A stretch of 64,000 bases of DNA from Sphingobacterium sp. lm-10 (GTDB lineage: Bacteria; Bacteroidota; Bacteroidia; Sphingobacteriales; Sphingobacteriaceae). The notes under the pieces are model-generated. The model made no database searches. It saw only the letters and a program-made list of their open reading frames with translations, and was not told where the DNA came from. The DNA is taken from contig NZ_JAMJWC010000001.1 of the NCBI RefSeq assembly GCF_023554555.1, positions 620,001-684,000 on the forward strand. Direction: 5' to 3'. Of the stretch, positions 1 to 8,399 are shown piece after piece (position 1 is the stretch's first letter; each line of letters starts with the position of its first letter). Made by a program: the position numbers and the translations under genes.

Positions 1-984
1 AATAGCGCCCGCCATGAATGCGCCAAATAACGCATGTATACCGATTACCTCGGTAGTATAGGCGGAAAGGATCAGCATCAGGAAGAAAATCGCTACCACA
101 GGTTTGTTCAATGTTTCTTTGGTGGAGTTTACCTGTCCGATACGATGCATAAATGGTCGCACAATCTTAATCATCACCAATACATACGCCAGCGCGAGAC
201 CAATAGTATATAGTGCCGACACGAAGGAACCTGCCTTAACAATCGCAATAACGGTCGCCAAGATACACCAGGCAGTGATATCATCTGCGGCTGCACAGGT
301 AATCACTACAGTGCCTAATCGTGTTTTTTGCAAACCACGCTCTTGTACGATACGAGCCAACACCGGGAACGCGGTAATGCTCATCGCAATTCCTATAAAT
401 AAACTGTAGGAAAGGAATTGCACGTTATCCGGCGCATGATTTTCATACAAAAAATAGGCTAGTCCAATGCCTAAGGCAAATGGAAGCATGATGCTCGCAT
501 GGCTGATCACGACCGCGTCATGAGCCTTGTTTCGAAGCACATTAAGATCCAGCTCCATACCCACGATAAACATAAAAAGGATAAGACCAATTTGGCTGAG
601 AAACTGCAAATTACCTAATGATTGCTGTGGGAAAAGTGCATTAAAAAAATCGGGAAAGAAAAGTCCTAATAAGGATGGCCCCAGAATGATACCCGCCACC
701 ATCTCACCAATTACTACCGGTTGCTTGATTTTTACACAAATCCATCCGAAGAACCTTGCCGTCAAGATAATGGCTACGATTTGGATCAGTAAGATCGATA
801 ATGGATATTTTAAACTTTCCTTAATAGATTCGACAAAATCAATCCAGGCTCCGTTTTCAGAAGTTGGGACAAGTACATCCCTGCCAGACTCCAATGCGCT
901 TCCCTGCTGGATAATCCAGTACATAAACAGACCAAACACAATGACAATGGCAATATAGAAAATCGTTGAACGTATGTTTTTCAT
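1..984 (-). CDS. CPA2-family cation:proton antiporter (KefB/NapA-like), C-terminus cut by window edge
   Basis: Inner-membrane monovalent cation/proton exchanger of the CPA2 family, expected to help with pH or K+/Na+ homeostasis. The 328 visible codons form a string of hydrophobic segments. A first helix lies at residues 6-25, followed by a roughly 30-residue hydrophilic stretch and then the transporter core. The core carries the family-typical segment GLILFMFIVGMELDL (133-147) and the ion-binding aspartate pair in AAADDITAW (D234, D235). The reading frame is open to the first base of the window, so the remaining helices and any RCK/TrkA-N domain are not visible. The start ATG (984-982) gives MKNIRSTIFY. 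The gene diverges from the exonuclease gene at 1201. The family call is firm; the ion cannot be told from sequence. Confidence 0.88.
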   Translation of the reverse strand, partial: MKNIRSTIFYIAIVIVFGLFMYWIIQQGSALESGRDVLVPTSENGAWIDFVESIKESLKYPLSILLIQIVAIILTARFFGWICVKIKQPVVIGEMVAGIILGPSLLGLFFPDFFNALFPQQSLGNLQFLSQIGLILFMFIVGMELDLNVLRNKAHDAVVISHASIMLPFALGIGLAYFLYENHAPDNVQFLSYSLFIGIAMSITAFPVLARIVQERGLQKTRLGTVVITCAAADDITAWCILATVIAIVKAGSFVSALYTIGLALAYVLVMIKIVRPFMHRIGQVNSTKETLNKPVVAIFFLMLILSAYTTEVIGIHALFGAFMAGAI

Positions 985-1136
985 GAAACTTGCTTATCAA
1001 TAAATTTTTTGAGTAATTCCATCCCAAGAATACGAATTAAATGTTAATTCAACAGCCGAGGAATTTCAAATTCAGGTAAAATCTGTGTGATTTTGCCTAC
1101 AAAAGGTCTTAAAATACCCGATATAAGGAGCAAGTT

Positions 1137-1169
1137 TTTGGTCAGGGAGATAGATGTTTCGTACATTTG
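1137..1169 (+). promoter_or_regulatory. Bacteroidota-type promoter of the exonuclease gene
   Basis: TTTG at 1137-1140 and TACATTTG at 1162-1169 match the Bacteroidota consensus (-33 TTTG, -7 TAnnTTTG) exactly, with a 21-base spacer. The predicted transcription start lies about 25 bases before the ATG at 1201. Confidence 0.6.
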
Positions 1170-1200
1170 TAATCAGATTTTACAATTTGTTTAGAGCATC

Positions 1201-2190
1201 ATGGAATTGAACTTGCGCCGTCCGTTGGCATTTTTTGATTTAGAAACTACAGGAATTAATATCGCTACCGATAGAATCGTAGAAATTGCCATCCTGAAGG
1301 TTTTGCCAGGAGGAGGCGAAGAAGTATTGGCCATGCGAGTTAACCCCAAGCGTCCGATTCCAGCAGAATCCACCTTTTTTCATGGAATCCGCGATGAAGA
1401 TGTAAAAGACCTCAAAAGTTTCGATGAAATCGGACAAGAGGTAGCGGATTTCATTGCTGATGCTGATTTGGCGGGCTACAATTCAAATAAATTTGATGTA
1501 CCGATGTTGATGGAGGAATTCCTGCGTGCTGGAATCGTCTTTTCATTAGACGGAAGGTCTTTTGTAGATGTACAAAACATCTTTCACCAGATGGAGCAAC
1601 GCACCCTAAAGGCCGCCTATAAATTTTACTGTCAGGAAGATTTAACTAATGCGCACACGGCCGAAGCAGATGTACGTGCAACGTATTTGGTGCTGAAAGC
1701 ACAGTTGGAGAAGTATAATGGGGTATCCTTCGAAGATAAAGCGGGTGTGGTATCTACACCGGTAGTCAATGATGTGGAGGCCTTGCATCAGTTTACTAAC
1801 CTGAGCAAGCCAGTAGATTTTGCAGGTAGATTGGTGTATGATCAAGATGGTGATCCAAGCATTAATTTTGGTAAACATAAAGGCAAGAAAGTGGTTGATG
1901 TGTTTGATGTGGAACCGAGTTATTACGCTTGGATGCAGAATGGAGATTTTCCATTGTACACAAAAAAGGTGTTAGAGACGATTTGGAATGAGTACCGGAA
2001 TGCCCGAAAAGAACAAAAGGCGGCAGCTCCTAAAGCCACTGCTGAACCAGCTGCAGGTAATCGACCTACAGCCGATCCAAAAGTAAATCCGGAGCGCTCC
2101 AATCCACAACACTATAAAAAGAAGGAGAAGGCAGTACCTGTAACCTCCGATATGTTGAAAGCCTTGCAAGGCAAATTTGGAAAAGAATAA
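1201..2190 (+). CDS. DnaQ-fold 3'-5' exonuclease with ExoX-like C-terminal domain
   Basis: Predicted 3'-5' exonuclease of the DEDDh superfamily (DnaQ/ExoX type), probably acting in DNA repair or proofreading. Motif I is FFDLETTG (D13, E15), motif II lies in AGYNSNKFDVPML (D99), and motif III is HTAEAD (H152, D157), so all catalytic positions are present. At about 221-255 there is an FGKHKGK...YYAWM segment typical of the small domain found after ExoX-like nucleases. The last 60 residues are Ala/Pro/Lys-rich and look disordered. It is not the polymerase III epsilon subunit in the strict sense: there is no sign of the alpha-binding tail, and the extra domain argues for an ExoX-like role. The start follows a good promoter at 1137-1169, and trxB begins 16 bases after the stop. 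Confidence 0.9.
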   Translation: MELNLRRPLAFFDLETTGINIATDRIVEIAILKVLPGGGEEVLAMRVNPKRPIPAESTFFHGIRDEDVKDLKSFDEIGQEVADFIADADLAGYNSNKFDVPMLMEEFLRAGIVFSLDGRSFVDVQNIFHQMEQRTLKAAYKFYCQEDLTNAHTAEADVRATYLVLKAQLEKYNGVSFEDKAGVVSTPVVNDVEALHQFTNLSKPVDFAGRLVYDQDGDPSINFGKHKGKKVVDVFDVEPSYYAWMQNGDFPLYTKKVLETIWNEYRNARKEQKAAAPKATAEPAAGNRPTADPKVNPERSNPQHYKKKEKAVPVTSDMLKALQGKFGKE

Positions 2191-2206
2191 TAGCATACAT
2201 AATTAT

Positions 2207-3169
2207 ATGGAAACCAAACAAGAAATAGAACACGTCTCCTGTCTTATTATAGGGTCAGGCCCTGCGGGTTATACCGCTGCAATATATGCTGCACGTGCAG
2301 ATTTGAAGCCGGTCATGTATACCGGTATGGTACCGGGCGGTCAGCTTACTCAAACTACAGAAGTGGATAACTTTCCTGGCTACCCGCAAGGCGTAACAGG
2401 CCCTGTGATGATGGAAGATTTACGTGCCCAAGCCGAGCGGTTCGGAACACAAGTACGTTTTGGATATGTCAATAAAGTCGATTTCTCTACAGATGGCGGA
2501 ATTCATACGATAGAAATTGATAGCACAAAAACCGTTACCGCAGATACGGTAATCATTTCTACCGGAGCTACGGCCAAATGGCTGGGCTTGGATTCGGAGC
2601 AAAAATACAATGGCTTTGGGGTTTCTGCTTGTGCCGTATGTGATGGATTCTTTTTTAAAGGGCAAGATGTAGCTATCGTAGGCGCTGGAGACACTGCAGC
2701 CGAAGAAGCCACTTACTTGGCAAAGTTGTGTAATAAAGTACATATGCTGGTTCGTCGCGATGAGTTTAGAGCTTCAAAAGCGATGGTGCATCGCGTACTC
2801 AACACACCTAATATCGAAGTGCATTACAACGCAGAGGCACAAGAAGTATTAGGAGATGGGCAGGTAGTAACTGGTCTGAGGATCATCAACAATGTGTCCA
2901 GAGAAAGTAGCGATCTAGACATCACTGGCTTCTTCGTAGCTATTGGGCATACACCAAATACGGACTTGTTTAAAGGCGTGTTGGATATGGATGAAACCGG
3001 TTACTTGATCACACAACCAGACGCAACTGCTACTAATATTCCTGGTGTATTTGCTTGTGGTGATGTGCAGGATCATGTGTATCGACAGGCAATCACAGCT
3101 GCAGGAACAGGATGTATGGCGGCATTAGAAGCAGAGCGTTATCTGGCAGCGAAAGAAACTTTTGCGTAG
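2207..3169 (+). CDS. trxB: Thioredoxin-disulfide reductase
   Basis: FAD-dependent, NADPH-driven reductase of thioredoxin in the cytosol. The FAD-binding GSGPAGY lies at residues 16-22, the redox pair is C142/C145 in ACAVCDG, and the NADPH Rossmann motif is VGAGDTAAEEA. The FAD-binding ACGDVQD segment near the end is typical of the family. I chose the ATG at 2207 (METKQE); an ATG at 2177 in frame would add ten non-conserved residues and overlap the upstream stop codon. Length (320 aa) is normal. It probably shares a transcript with the exonuclease gene and is closed by a strong hairpin at 3199-3236. Confidence 0.96.
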   Translation: METKQEIEHVSCLIIGSGPAGYTAAIYAARADLKPVMYTGMVPGGQLTQTTEVDNFPGYPQGVTGPVMMEDLRAQAERFGTQVRFGYVNKVDFSTDGGIHTIEIDSTKTVTADTVIISTGATAKWLGLDSEQKYNGFGVSACAVCDGFFFKGQDVAIVGAGDTAAEEATYLAKLCNKVHMLVRRDEFRASKAMVHRVLNTPNIEVHYNAEAQEVLGDGQVVTGLRIINNVSRESSDLDITGFFVAIGHTPNTDLFKGVLDMDETGYLITQPDATATNIPGVFACGDVQDHVYRQAITAAGTGCMAALEAERYLAAKETFA

Positions 3170-3198
3170 AAGTTTCGCAGCATAGCCAAACAAAATCA

Positions 3199-3236
3199 AA
3201 AAAGCGTCGTTTCAATCATAAGAAACGACGCTTTTT
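3199..3236 (+). terminator. Rho-independent terminator after trxB
   Basis: Perfect 15-bp stem (3199-3213 with 3222-3236) around an 8-base loop; the right arm ends in five T. It lies 29 bases after the trxB stop. Confidence 0.85.
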
Positions 3237-3271
3237 GCGTTACCATCACACACTAATTGAACACATTAAAT

Positions 3272-3754
3272 ATGAAATCATTACTGTTTATGTTGCCGTT
3301 GGCATTTGCCATATCCTGTACTTCTGCTGATAAAAACAAAGCAGAGCCCAATGAAGGTCCAGATGTAAATCCAGCCATAGATTCCCTTCATTCTGCCACC
3401 AATATGTTAGATTGGCCAGGTAATTACAAAGGCACGGTGCCTGGAAAAGAGAAGGATAGTACCGTTATGGAAATAACCATCAACCGGGATAATACCTTCG
3501 CAGTAAAAACAACCAAGAAAGGGACTTCCGAATCCATGGAAGATAAGGGAGAAATTAAATGGGAAAGCAACGAGACGTATATTATCCTGAAAGGAAGTAA
3601 GGTAGATTATTCTTTCCGACTTGGGGATGATGAAATTACATTTATAGACAAAGCAGAAAATGTGTCGGAAACGGCAACGCCACAGGAATATCGACTGGTA
3701 AAACAGCACGAATATGCAACGCATGATAAGCATCAGCGTTTTCCAACTGAATAG
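3272..3754 (+). CDS. NlpE-like lipoprotein without the cysteine pair
   Basis: Predicted outer-membrane or periplasmic lipoprotein. From the ATG at 3272 the protein opens with a short signal peptide and the lipobox AISC (Cys about residue 16). Residues about 50-75 (WPGNYKGTVPG...EITINRDNTF) resemble the start of the NlpE N-terminal domain (GxYxGxLP...L.L..D.TY), a small beta-barrel linked to copper resistance and Cpx signalling in enterobacteria. The CxxC found there in E. coli NlpE is missing (GKEKDS here), so metal or redox sensing is doubtful. The tail after residue 140 is hydrophilic. It stands alone between trxB and queA. An in-frame ATG at 3257 would put five residues before the signal peptide and is less likely. 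Confidence 0.7.
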   Translation: MKSLLFMLPLAFAISCTSADKNKAEPNEGPDVNPAIDSLHSATNMLDWPGNYKGTVPGKEKDSTVMEITINRDNTFAVKTTKKGTSESMEDKGEIKWESNETYIILKGSKVDYSFRLGDDEITFIDKAENVSETATPQEYRLVKQHEYATHDKHQRFPTE

Positions 3755-3791
3755 GGTGCTACAACGTCTCTATAAATTCTAGAAAATTATG

Positions 3792-3799
3792 TAACTTTG
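3792..3799 (+). promoter_or_regulatory. Putative -7 element upstream of queA
   Basis: TAACTTTG fits TAnnTTTG, but no clear TTTG is seen about 20 bases upstream. It lies about 60 bases before the queA ATG. Confidence 0.35.
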
Positions 3800-3859
3800 C
3801 CCTTATTTTTAGAAGCGCAGCTCTATAGGCCGCGTGGACTTAATTTTTTTTGAAAAACG

Positions 3860-4909
3860 ATGAAATTATCTCAATTTAACTTTGATCTACCTGAATCTCT
3901 CTTGGCCTCTGAGCCTAGCGAAAATCGTGATGAATCCAGATTAATGGTTCTTCACCGTGATACAGGACAGATCGAGCATAAGATCTTTAAAGACGTATTA
4001 GACTATTTCGATGACAAAGATGTCATGATCCTGAATAATACCAAAGTATTTCCTGCGCGGATGTATGGTAATAAGGAGAAAACTGGTGCTACTATTGAAG
4101 TATTCTTATTGCGGGAGTTGAATAAAGAGCTTCGTTTGTGGGATGTCTTAGTAGATCCAGCGCGTAAAATACGTGTAGGTAATAAGCTATACTTCGGTGA
4201 AGACGATTTGTTAGTAGCGGAGGTGGTGGATAACACCACTTCTCGTGGTCGTACTATCCGTTTCCTTTTTGATGGTACAGACGAAGAGTTTCGTCGTAAC
4301 ATCGAAATCCTGGGAGAGACACCTTTGCCAAAATACATTACTCGTAAAGCTACGCCTGAGGATAAATATCGTTACCAGACTATTTATGCTAAGAATGAAG
4401 GGGCAGTAGCGGCACCAACAGCCGGATTGCACTTCTCTCGCGAATTGATGAAGCGTTTGGAATTGAAAGGTATTGACTTTGCGGAGATCACACTACATGT
4501 CGGTTTAGGTACATTCCGTACCGTAGAAGTAGAGGATTTGACCAAGCATAAAATGGACTCCGAACAAATCATTATTACGGAGGATGCTGCTCGCACGGTT
4601 AACAAAGCGATTGATGGAAAAAGACGTGTTTGTGCTGTAGGTACCACATCTATGCGCGCTATTGAGTCTGCTGTATCTGCAGATAAACACCTGAAACAAA
4701 GTAACGATTGGACAAGTAAGTTTATCTATCCTCCATACGAGTTTAGCATTGCTAACTCCATGATTACCAATTTCCATACGCCAGAGTCGACTTTATTGGT
4801 CATGATCGCTGCTTTTGCAGGATATGAAAATACCATGAGAGCCTACGAAGTAGCTGTTAAAGAAAAATATCGTTTCTACAGCTATGGAGACGCTATGTTG
4901 ATTATCTAA
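3860..4909 (+). CDS. queA: S-adenosylmethionine:tRNA ribosyltransferase-isomerase
   Basis: Transfers and isomerises the ribosyl part of SAM onto 7-aminomethyl-7-deazaguanine in tRNA, giving epoxyqueuosine in the queuosine pathway. The protein aligns with the family from end to end: [21 protein letters not shown] at the N-terminus, [14 protein letters not shown] near residue 57, [10 protein letters not shown] near 185, HVGLGTF near 215 and [19 protein letters not shown] near the C-terminus. Length (349 aa) is normal. The ATG at 3860 is the only start that keeps the conserved N-terminus. No other queuosine gene is in the window. A terminator follows at 4934. Confidence 0.97.
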   Translation: MKLSQFNFDLPESLLASEPSENRDESRLMVLHRDTGQIEHKIFKDVLDYFDDKDVMILNNTKVFPARMYGNKEKTGATIEVFLLRELNKELRLWDVLVDPARKIRVGNKLYFGEDDLLVAEVVDNTTSRGRTIRFLFDGTDEEFRRNIEILGETPLPKYITRKATPEDKYRYQTIYAKNEGAVAAPTAGLHFSRELMKRLELKGIDFAEITLHVGLGTFRTVEVEDLTKHKMDSEQIIITEDAARTVNKAIDGKRRVCAVGTTSMRAIESAVSADKHLKQSNDWTSKFIYPPYEFSIANSMITNFHTPESTLLVMIAAFAGYENTMRAYEVAVKEKYRFYSYGDAMLII

Positions 4910-4933
4910 ATCAGCAAAATAATAATAACTTTG

Positions 4934-4965
4934 AGCGTAAGTCTTATTCGACTTACGCTTTTTTT
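4934..4965 (+). terminator. Terminator hairpin whose U-tract touches the ispD start codon
   Basis: Perfect 10-bp stem (4934-4943 with 4950-4959), 6-base loop, then a run of T to 4965. The ispD ATG begins at 4966. Confidence 0.8.
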
Positions 4966-5670
4966 ATGTCCAAAAAGTTTGTCGTTATCGTCGCTGGAGG
5001 AGTAGGTTCGCGGATGAACAGTACGCTACCAAAGCAGTTTCACCTTCTGGGAGATCGTCCCGTATTGATGCACACCTTAAGCCGTTTTGAGCAAGCAAAT
5101 CTGGGTTTAGAAATCGTTGTGGTCTTATCGGCCAGCATGCTAAGCTATTGGGCGGAGCTGTGTGAGAAGTATCATTTCAATGTTGCACATCATATCGTTA
5201 CTGGTGGAGCGACACGATTTCAGTCGGTGAAATACGGACTGAATTTTTTAAAAAACAATCTGATGGACTTAGAGCAGATTAATGACGTCTTAATAGCGAT
5301 CCATGATGGAGCAAGACCTATATTGTCCTCGTCACTGCTAGAACGTTTGTTTACACAAGCGAAAGAAGTAGCGGCTGTAGTACCTGCGGTACGGAGTACT
5401 AATAGTATTCGTATAGGAAACTTAGGTGAGAGTGAGTCTGTAGATCGTAATTTGGTCTGGCAAATACAGACTCCACAGGTTTTTAAAGCGGAATTATTAT
5501 TTAGCGCCTATGAACAGGAGGAGGAGCCCAATTTTACGGATGACGCTTCTGCGGTAGAAAAAATGGGCAATATCATAAGTATTGTTGAAGGCGATCATTT
5601 CAATTTAAAAATTACGCATCCAGAAGACCTTGATATTGCCCAAATATACTTGGATAAACTATTTAATTAG
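4966..5670 (+). CDS. ispD: 2-C-methyl-D-erythritol 4-phosphate cytidylyltransferase
   Basis: MEP-pathway enzyme that couples MEP with CTP to form CDP-methylerythritol for isoprenoid synthesis. The nucleotide-binding loop AGGVGSRMNSTLPKQF lies at residues 10-25. Further family motifs are IHDGARP (about 110-116), VDRNLVWQIQTPQVF (about 160-174) and FTDDASAVE (about 187-195). Length (234 aa) is normal. The ATG at 4966 must be the start, because the next in-frame ATG would remove the CTP loop. It follows a terminator hairpin directly, with no leader or Shine-Dalgarno sequence between them. No ispF neighbour is seen; the next gene is convergent and abuts the stop codon. Confidence 0.95.
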   Translation: MSKKFVVIVAGGVGSRMNSTLPKQFHLLGDRPVLMHTLSRFEQANLGLEIVVVLSASMLSYWAELCEKYHFNVAHHIVTGGATRFQSVKYGLNFLKNNLMDLEQINDVLIAIHDGARPILSSSLLERLFTQAKEVAAVVPAVRSTNSIRIGNLGESESVDRNLVWQIQTPQVFKAELLFSAYEQEEEPNFTDDASAVEKMGNIISIVEGDHFNLKITHPEDLDIAQIYLDKLFN

Positions 5671-5823
5671 TTATGCATTTCCTCGTATTACACGTAGCAA
5701 TACTACGATAATAGCGATAACCAATAGGGCGTGGATAATTCCACCGGTAGCATAGCCGCCTAGGAAACTGATTGCCCAAATAATTACTAAAATAACTGCG
5801 ATTAAATACAATATGTTTCCCAT
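5671..5823 (-). CDS. 50-residue lmo0937/DUF5670-type membrane protein
   Basis: Short integral-membrane protein of unknown function. Reading back from the ATG at 5823-5821 gives MGNILYLIAVILVIIWAISF, then a GGYATGGIIH turn, then a second hydrophobic stretch ending RVIRGNA and TAA. Two helices with a Gly-rich turn, the MGN(I/L)LY start and the (V/I)IRG end are what I know from the lmo0937-family peptides common in Bacteroidota, often present in several copies and linked to stress conditions. Its stop codon is the base pair after the ispD stop, so the two genes converge with no spacer. At 50 residues it is easily missed by gene callers. Confidence 0.8.
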   Translation of the reverse strand: MGNILYLIAVILVIIWAISFLGGYATGGIIHALLVIAIIVVLLRVIRGNA

Positions 5824-5913
5824 AGTGATTGATGTTTAATAAAACCTTTAATTGTTTAAATGTATCTAATCAACAAATAATCACGGTATAGGTTTTTGAA
5901 TAATTGCAAAAAC

Positions 5914-6618
5914 CTAAAAATTAGGTTTAAGTAGATACTTATCGTAAAAGCGAAAGATGTGTTCTACCGCTTCTTCTGCGGTATCTACCATTCTATAAAG
6001 ATTCAAATCTTCTTCGCTGATGTAATGGTTGCCAAGCATTGATTCCTGAATCCATTTGAACAGTCCAGACCAATATTCACTTCCTACCATTACGATAGGA
6101 AAGCGGGCGATCTTACCGGTTTGAATCAACGTGATTGCCTCGAAAAGTTCGTCCATCGTACCAAATCCACCGGGCATCACAATATAACCCTGCGAATATT
6201 TCATAAACATTACTTTTCTTACAAAGAAATAGTTGAATTCTAACAACTTATCTCGATCGATATACTTGTTGTGAAATTGCTCGAAAGGCAAATCAATATT
6301 TAATCCCACGGATTTACCCCCCGCTTCGTAAGCACCTTTATTCGCAGCTTCCATAATACCGGGGCCACCACCAGATATCACACCATAACCACGCTCTGCA
6401 AGCAATCCGGCAATATCTACCGCCAGCTGATAATACTTGTGATCGTTCGGTGTTCGTGCCGAACCGAAAATCGAGACACAGGGTCCAATTTTGGCTAGTT
6501 TTTCAAATCCATCTACAAATTCTGACATGATTTTAAAAATCTGCCAAGAGTCTTTTACTTTAATTTCTTGCCAAGTTTTGTTCGCAAATGAACGGCTAAT
6601 TCTATCGTCTTTACCCAT
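5914..6618 (-). CDS. LOG-family protein (TIGR00730 Rossmann-fold)
   Basis: Member of the LOG/lysine-decarboxylase-like family. Characterised relatives are cytokinin riboside 5'-monophosphate phosphoribohydrolases that release a base from a nucleoside monophosphate; the bacterial substrate here is not known. The nucleotide-binding GGGPGIMEAANKGA segment is near residues 83-96, and the hallmark PGGFGTMDELFEA is near 149-161 (PGGxGTxxE). About 45 N-terminal residues precede the Rossmann core (CVSIFGSAR), as in the longer (about 230-aa) subgroup. It is monocistronic between the small membrane protein and the divergent recR gene. Confidence 0.87.
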   Translation of the reverse strand: MGKDDRISRSFANKTWQEIKVKDSWQIFKIMSEFVDGFEKLAKIGPCVSIFGSARTPNDHKYYQLAVDIAGLLAERGYGVISGGGPGIMEAANKGAYEAGGKSVGLNIDLPFEQFHNKYIDRDKLLEFNYFFVRKVMFMKYSQGYIVMPGGFGTMDELFEAITLIQTGKIARFPIVMVGSEYWSGLFKWIQESMLGNHYISEEDLNLYRMVDTAEEAVEHIFRFYDKYLLKPNF

Positions 6619-6771
6619 AAAAAATATCGAAATACCTCAATAACAGTCTATAAATCTATTTTCTTGTCTAGCTCGAAATGCTGACTTAAGCAATATAAGG
6701 ATTTTCGTTGTCTTTAAAAAAAGAACAGCAAACCCATTTTTATCACGCAGTCAGATATCTATTTTCTTTCG

Positions 6772-6779
6772 TAAATTTG
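6772..6779 (+). promoter_or_regulatory. -7 element placed for near-leaderless recR transcript
   Basis: TAAATTTG matches TAnnTTTG and ends only three bases before the ATG at 6783, so transcription would start at or next to the start codon. No TTTG is seen at the -33 distance. Confidence 0.4.
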
Positions 6780-6782
6780 TAC

Positions 6783-7397
6783 ATGCATTTTTCGTCTAAA
6801 TTACTGGAGCAAGCCGTAGAAGAGTTTGGTAAGTTGCCTGGCGTGGGCAAAAAGACGGCCTTACGTTTGGTATTACATTTACTCAAGCAATCCAAGGAAG
6901 ACGTCAACCGTTTTTCTCAAGCTTTCACCATGCTCAAAGAGCATATCAAATATTGTCGTCACTGCTTCAATATTTCTGATACAGATACCTGCGAAATTTG
7001 TCAATCTCCAAAACGAGATCGTACCACCATTTGTGTGGTGGAGGATACGCGAGATGTGATGGCGATCGAAAACACCAATCAGTACCAGGGTGTATACCAC
7101 GTATTGGGTGGATTGATCTCGCCGATGGATGGCATAGGGCCTGCAGATTTACGTATCGATGGATTGATCGAACGCGTAAAGCAAGGTGATATCAAGGAAG
7201 TGATCTTGGCGTTGAGTGCTACGATGGAAGGGGATACCACGATCTTCTATTTGTACCGCAAGTTACAGGAGTTCTCTATTGAGGTTTCTACCATTGCCCG
7301 AGGCATTGCCTTCGGCGGAGAATTAGAATATGTAGACGAAATCACATTAGGACGTTCTATCATGACTCGTGTACCTTACGAGCGTAAGGTGGGATAA
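6783..7397 (+). CDS. recR: Recombination mediator protein RecR
   Basis: Loads RecA at gaps with RecF/RecO during recombinational repair. The helix-hairpin-helix [17 protein letters not shown] lies at residues 18-34. The zinc finger uses C58, C61, C70 and C73. The Toprim domain begins at [14 protein letters not shown] (about 86-99), and [12 protein letters not shown] closes the C-terminal region. The ATG at 6783 ([10 protein letters not shown]) gives the normal length of 204 residues; the frame stays open another 25 codons upstream but those residues are not family-like and include the promoter-like sequence. Convergent with the metallophosphatase gene across a small hairpin. Confidence 0.95.
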   Translation: MHFSSKLLEQAVEEFGKLPGVGKKTALRLVLHLLKQSKEDVNRFSQAFTMLKEHIKYCRHCFNISDTDTCEICQSPKRDRTTICVVEDTRDVMAIENTNQYQGVYHVLGGLISPMDGIGPADLRIDGLIERVKQGDIKEVILALSATMEGDTTIFYLYRKLQEFSIEVSTIARGIAFGGELEYVDEITLGRSIMTRVPYERKVG

Positions 7398-7399
7398 AA

Positions 7400-7430
7400 G
7401 CGGTATAATAATCACCGCCATTTTGTTTTC
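7400..7430. terminator. Weak hairpin between convergent recR and nucleotidase genes
   Basis: GCGGT (7400-7404) pairs with ACCGC (7414-7418), followed by a T-rich stretch on the plus strand. It fills most of the 33-base gap between two stop codons. Confidence 0.4.
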
Positions 7431-8399
7431 CTATCCCAGCAGTTGCTGATCTTCGCCAAAGGTCTGATCAATCGTGTAATGTTGTGCTAAATATCGCTTG
7501 CTGCCACTTTTCTTATCAAAATAATAGTCTATGCGACCAAGATTTGCCCCTCCGTAGCCCATCTGATTGACGAGCGTGATTTCGCCATCGCGGTTTTTCA
7601 CCTCAGTAGGTTTGTCCAAAAAGGTGTGTGTATGTCCTCCAATAATGAGGTCGATTCCTCGTGTTTGGGAAGCCATCACCAAGTCCGATACCTGATCCGT
7701 ACTGTACTCATAACCAATGTGCGATAAGCAAATCACTAGATCACATCGTTTTTCTTCTCTTAATTTTTTGCTTAGCCGATTAGCCACTGCGATAGGCTCA
7801 AGGTATTTTACTCCCTTATGGTTGTTTGGGTCCACCATGCCGTCCAATTGAATACCTACAGCAAAAACACCGATTTTTAGCCCAGATCGCTCCAGAATAA
7901 TATATTCCTTTGTTTTACCAGCTAGAATAGTGTCGCTAAAATCATAATTCGAGGTGATAAAGGGGAAATTAGCTTTGTCAAAGTGTTTTGATAAACCGGC
8001 TAACCCATTATCAAACTCATGATTGCCAAAAGTACCTGCGTCATAACCCAGTTTAGACATCAGCTCCAGCTCCACCTGTCCTTCAAATAAATTAAAGTAG
8101 GGCGTTCCCTGAAACATATCTCCTGCATCTAGCAGAAGTAGGTTTTTTTCTTCTTGACGAATTTTTTTTAACAAAGTACTTCTTCTGGCCACACCGCCCA
8201 ATCCCTGAAGCCGAGAGCCATCCATCGGAAAGGGTTCTATTCGACTATGCACATCGTTGGTGTGCAATATGGTCAATTTGATTTCTTTGGATCGACTTCC
8301 CTGACCAAAAGTAGGTAGTGTGCTCAAGGTAGCTAATGCGCCTAGTGCACCTGCTTTCTTTATAAATGCACGTCTATTGTACAATGATAATTCTTTCAT
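7431..8399 (-). CDS. Metallophosphatase, catalytic half of a split 5'-nucleotidase
   Basis: Exported calcineurin-type phosphoesterase of the UshA/5'-nucleotidase family. The N-terminus has a twin-arginine-like signal (NRRAFIKKAGALGALATLS, about 8-26). Metal-binding motifs follow: LHTNDVHSR, LDAGDMFQGTP, TFGNHEFDNG, CLSHIGYE and IIGGHTHTF. The protein ends after the catalytic domain, near 320 residues, where full-length 5'-nucleotidases continue into a substrate-binding C-terminal domain. That domain is encoded by the gene just upstream, overlapping by 26 bases, so the two probably act together in the periplasm. An ATG at 8411 is also possible; 8399 puts the signal peptide at the N-terminus. 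Confidence 0.88.
   Translation of the reverse strand: MKELSLYNRRAFIKKAGALGALATLSTLPTFGQGSRSKEIKLTILHTNDVHSRIEPFPMDGSRLQGLGGVARRSTLLKKIRQEEKNLLLLDAGDMFQGTPYFNLFEGQVELELMSKLGYDAGTFGNHEFDNGLAGLSKHFDKANFPFITSNYDFSDTILAGKTKEYIILERSGLKIGVFAVGIQLDGMVDPNNHKGVKYLEPIAVANRLSKKLREEKRCDLVICLSHIGYEYSTDQVSDLVMASQTRGIDLIIGGHTHTFLDKPTEVKNRDGEITLVNQMGYGGANLGRIDYYFDKKSGSKRYLAQHYTIDQTFGEDQQLLG

Noticed and set aside
1240..2196. Several minus-strand open frames under the exonuclease gene
   Set aside because: They lie fully opposite a gene with intact catalytic motifs and have cysteine/isoleucine-rich shadow composition.
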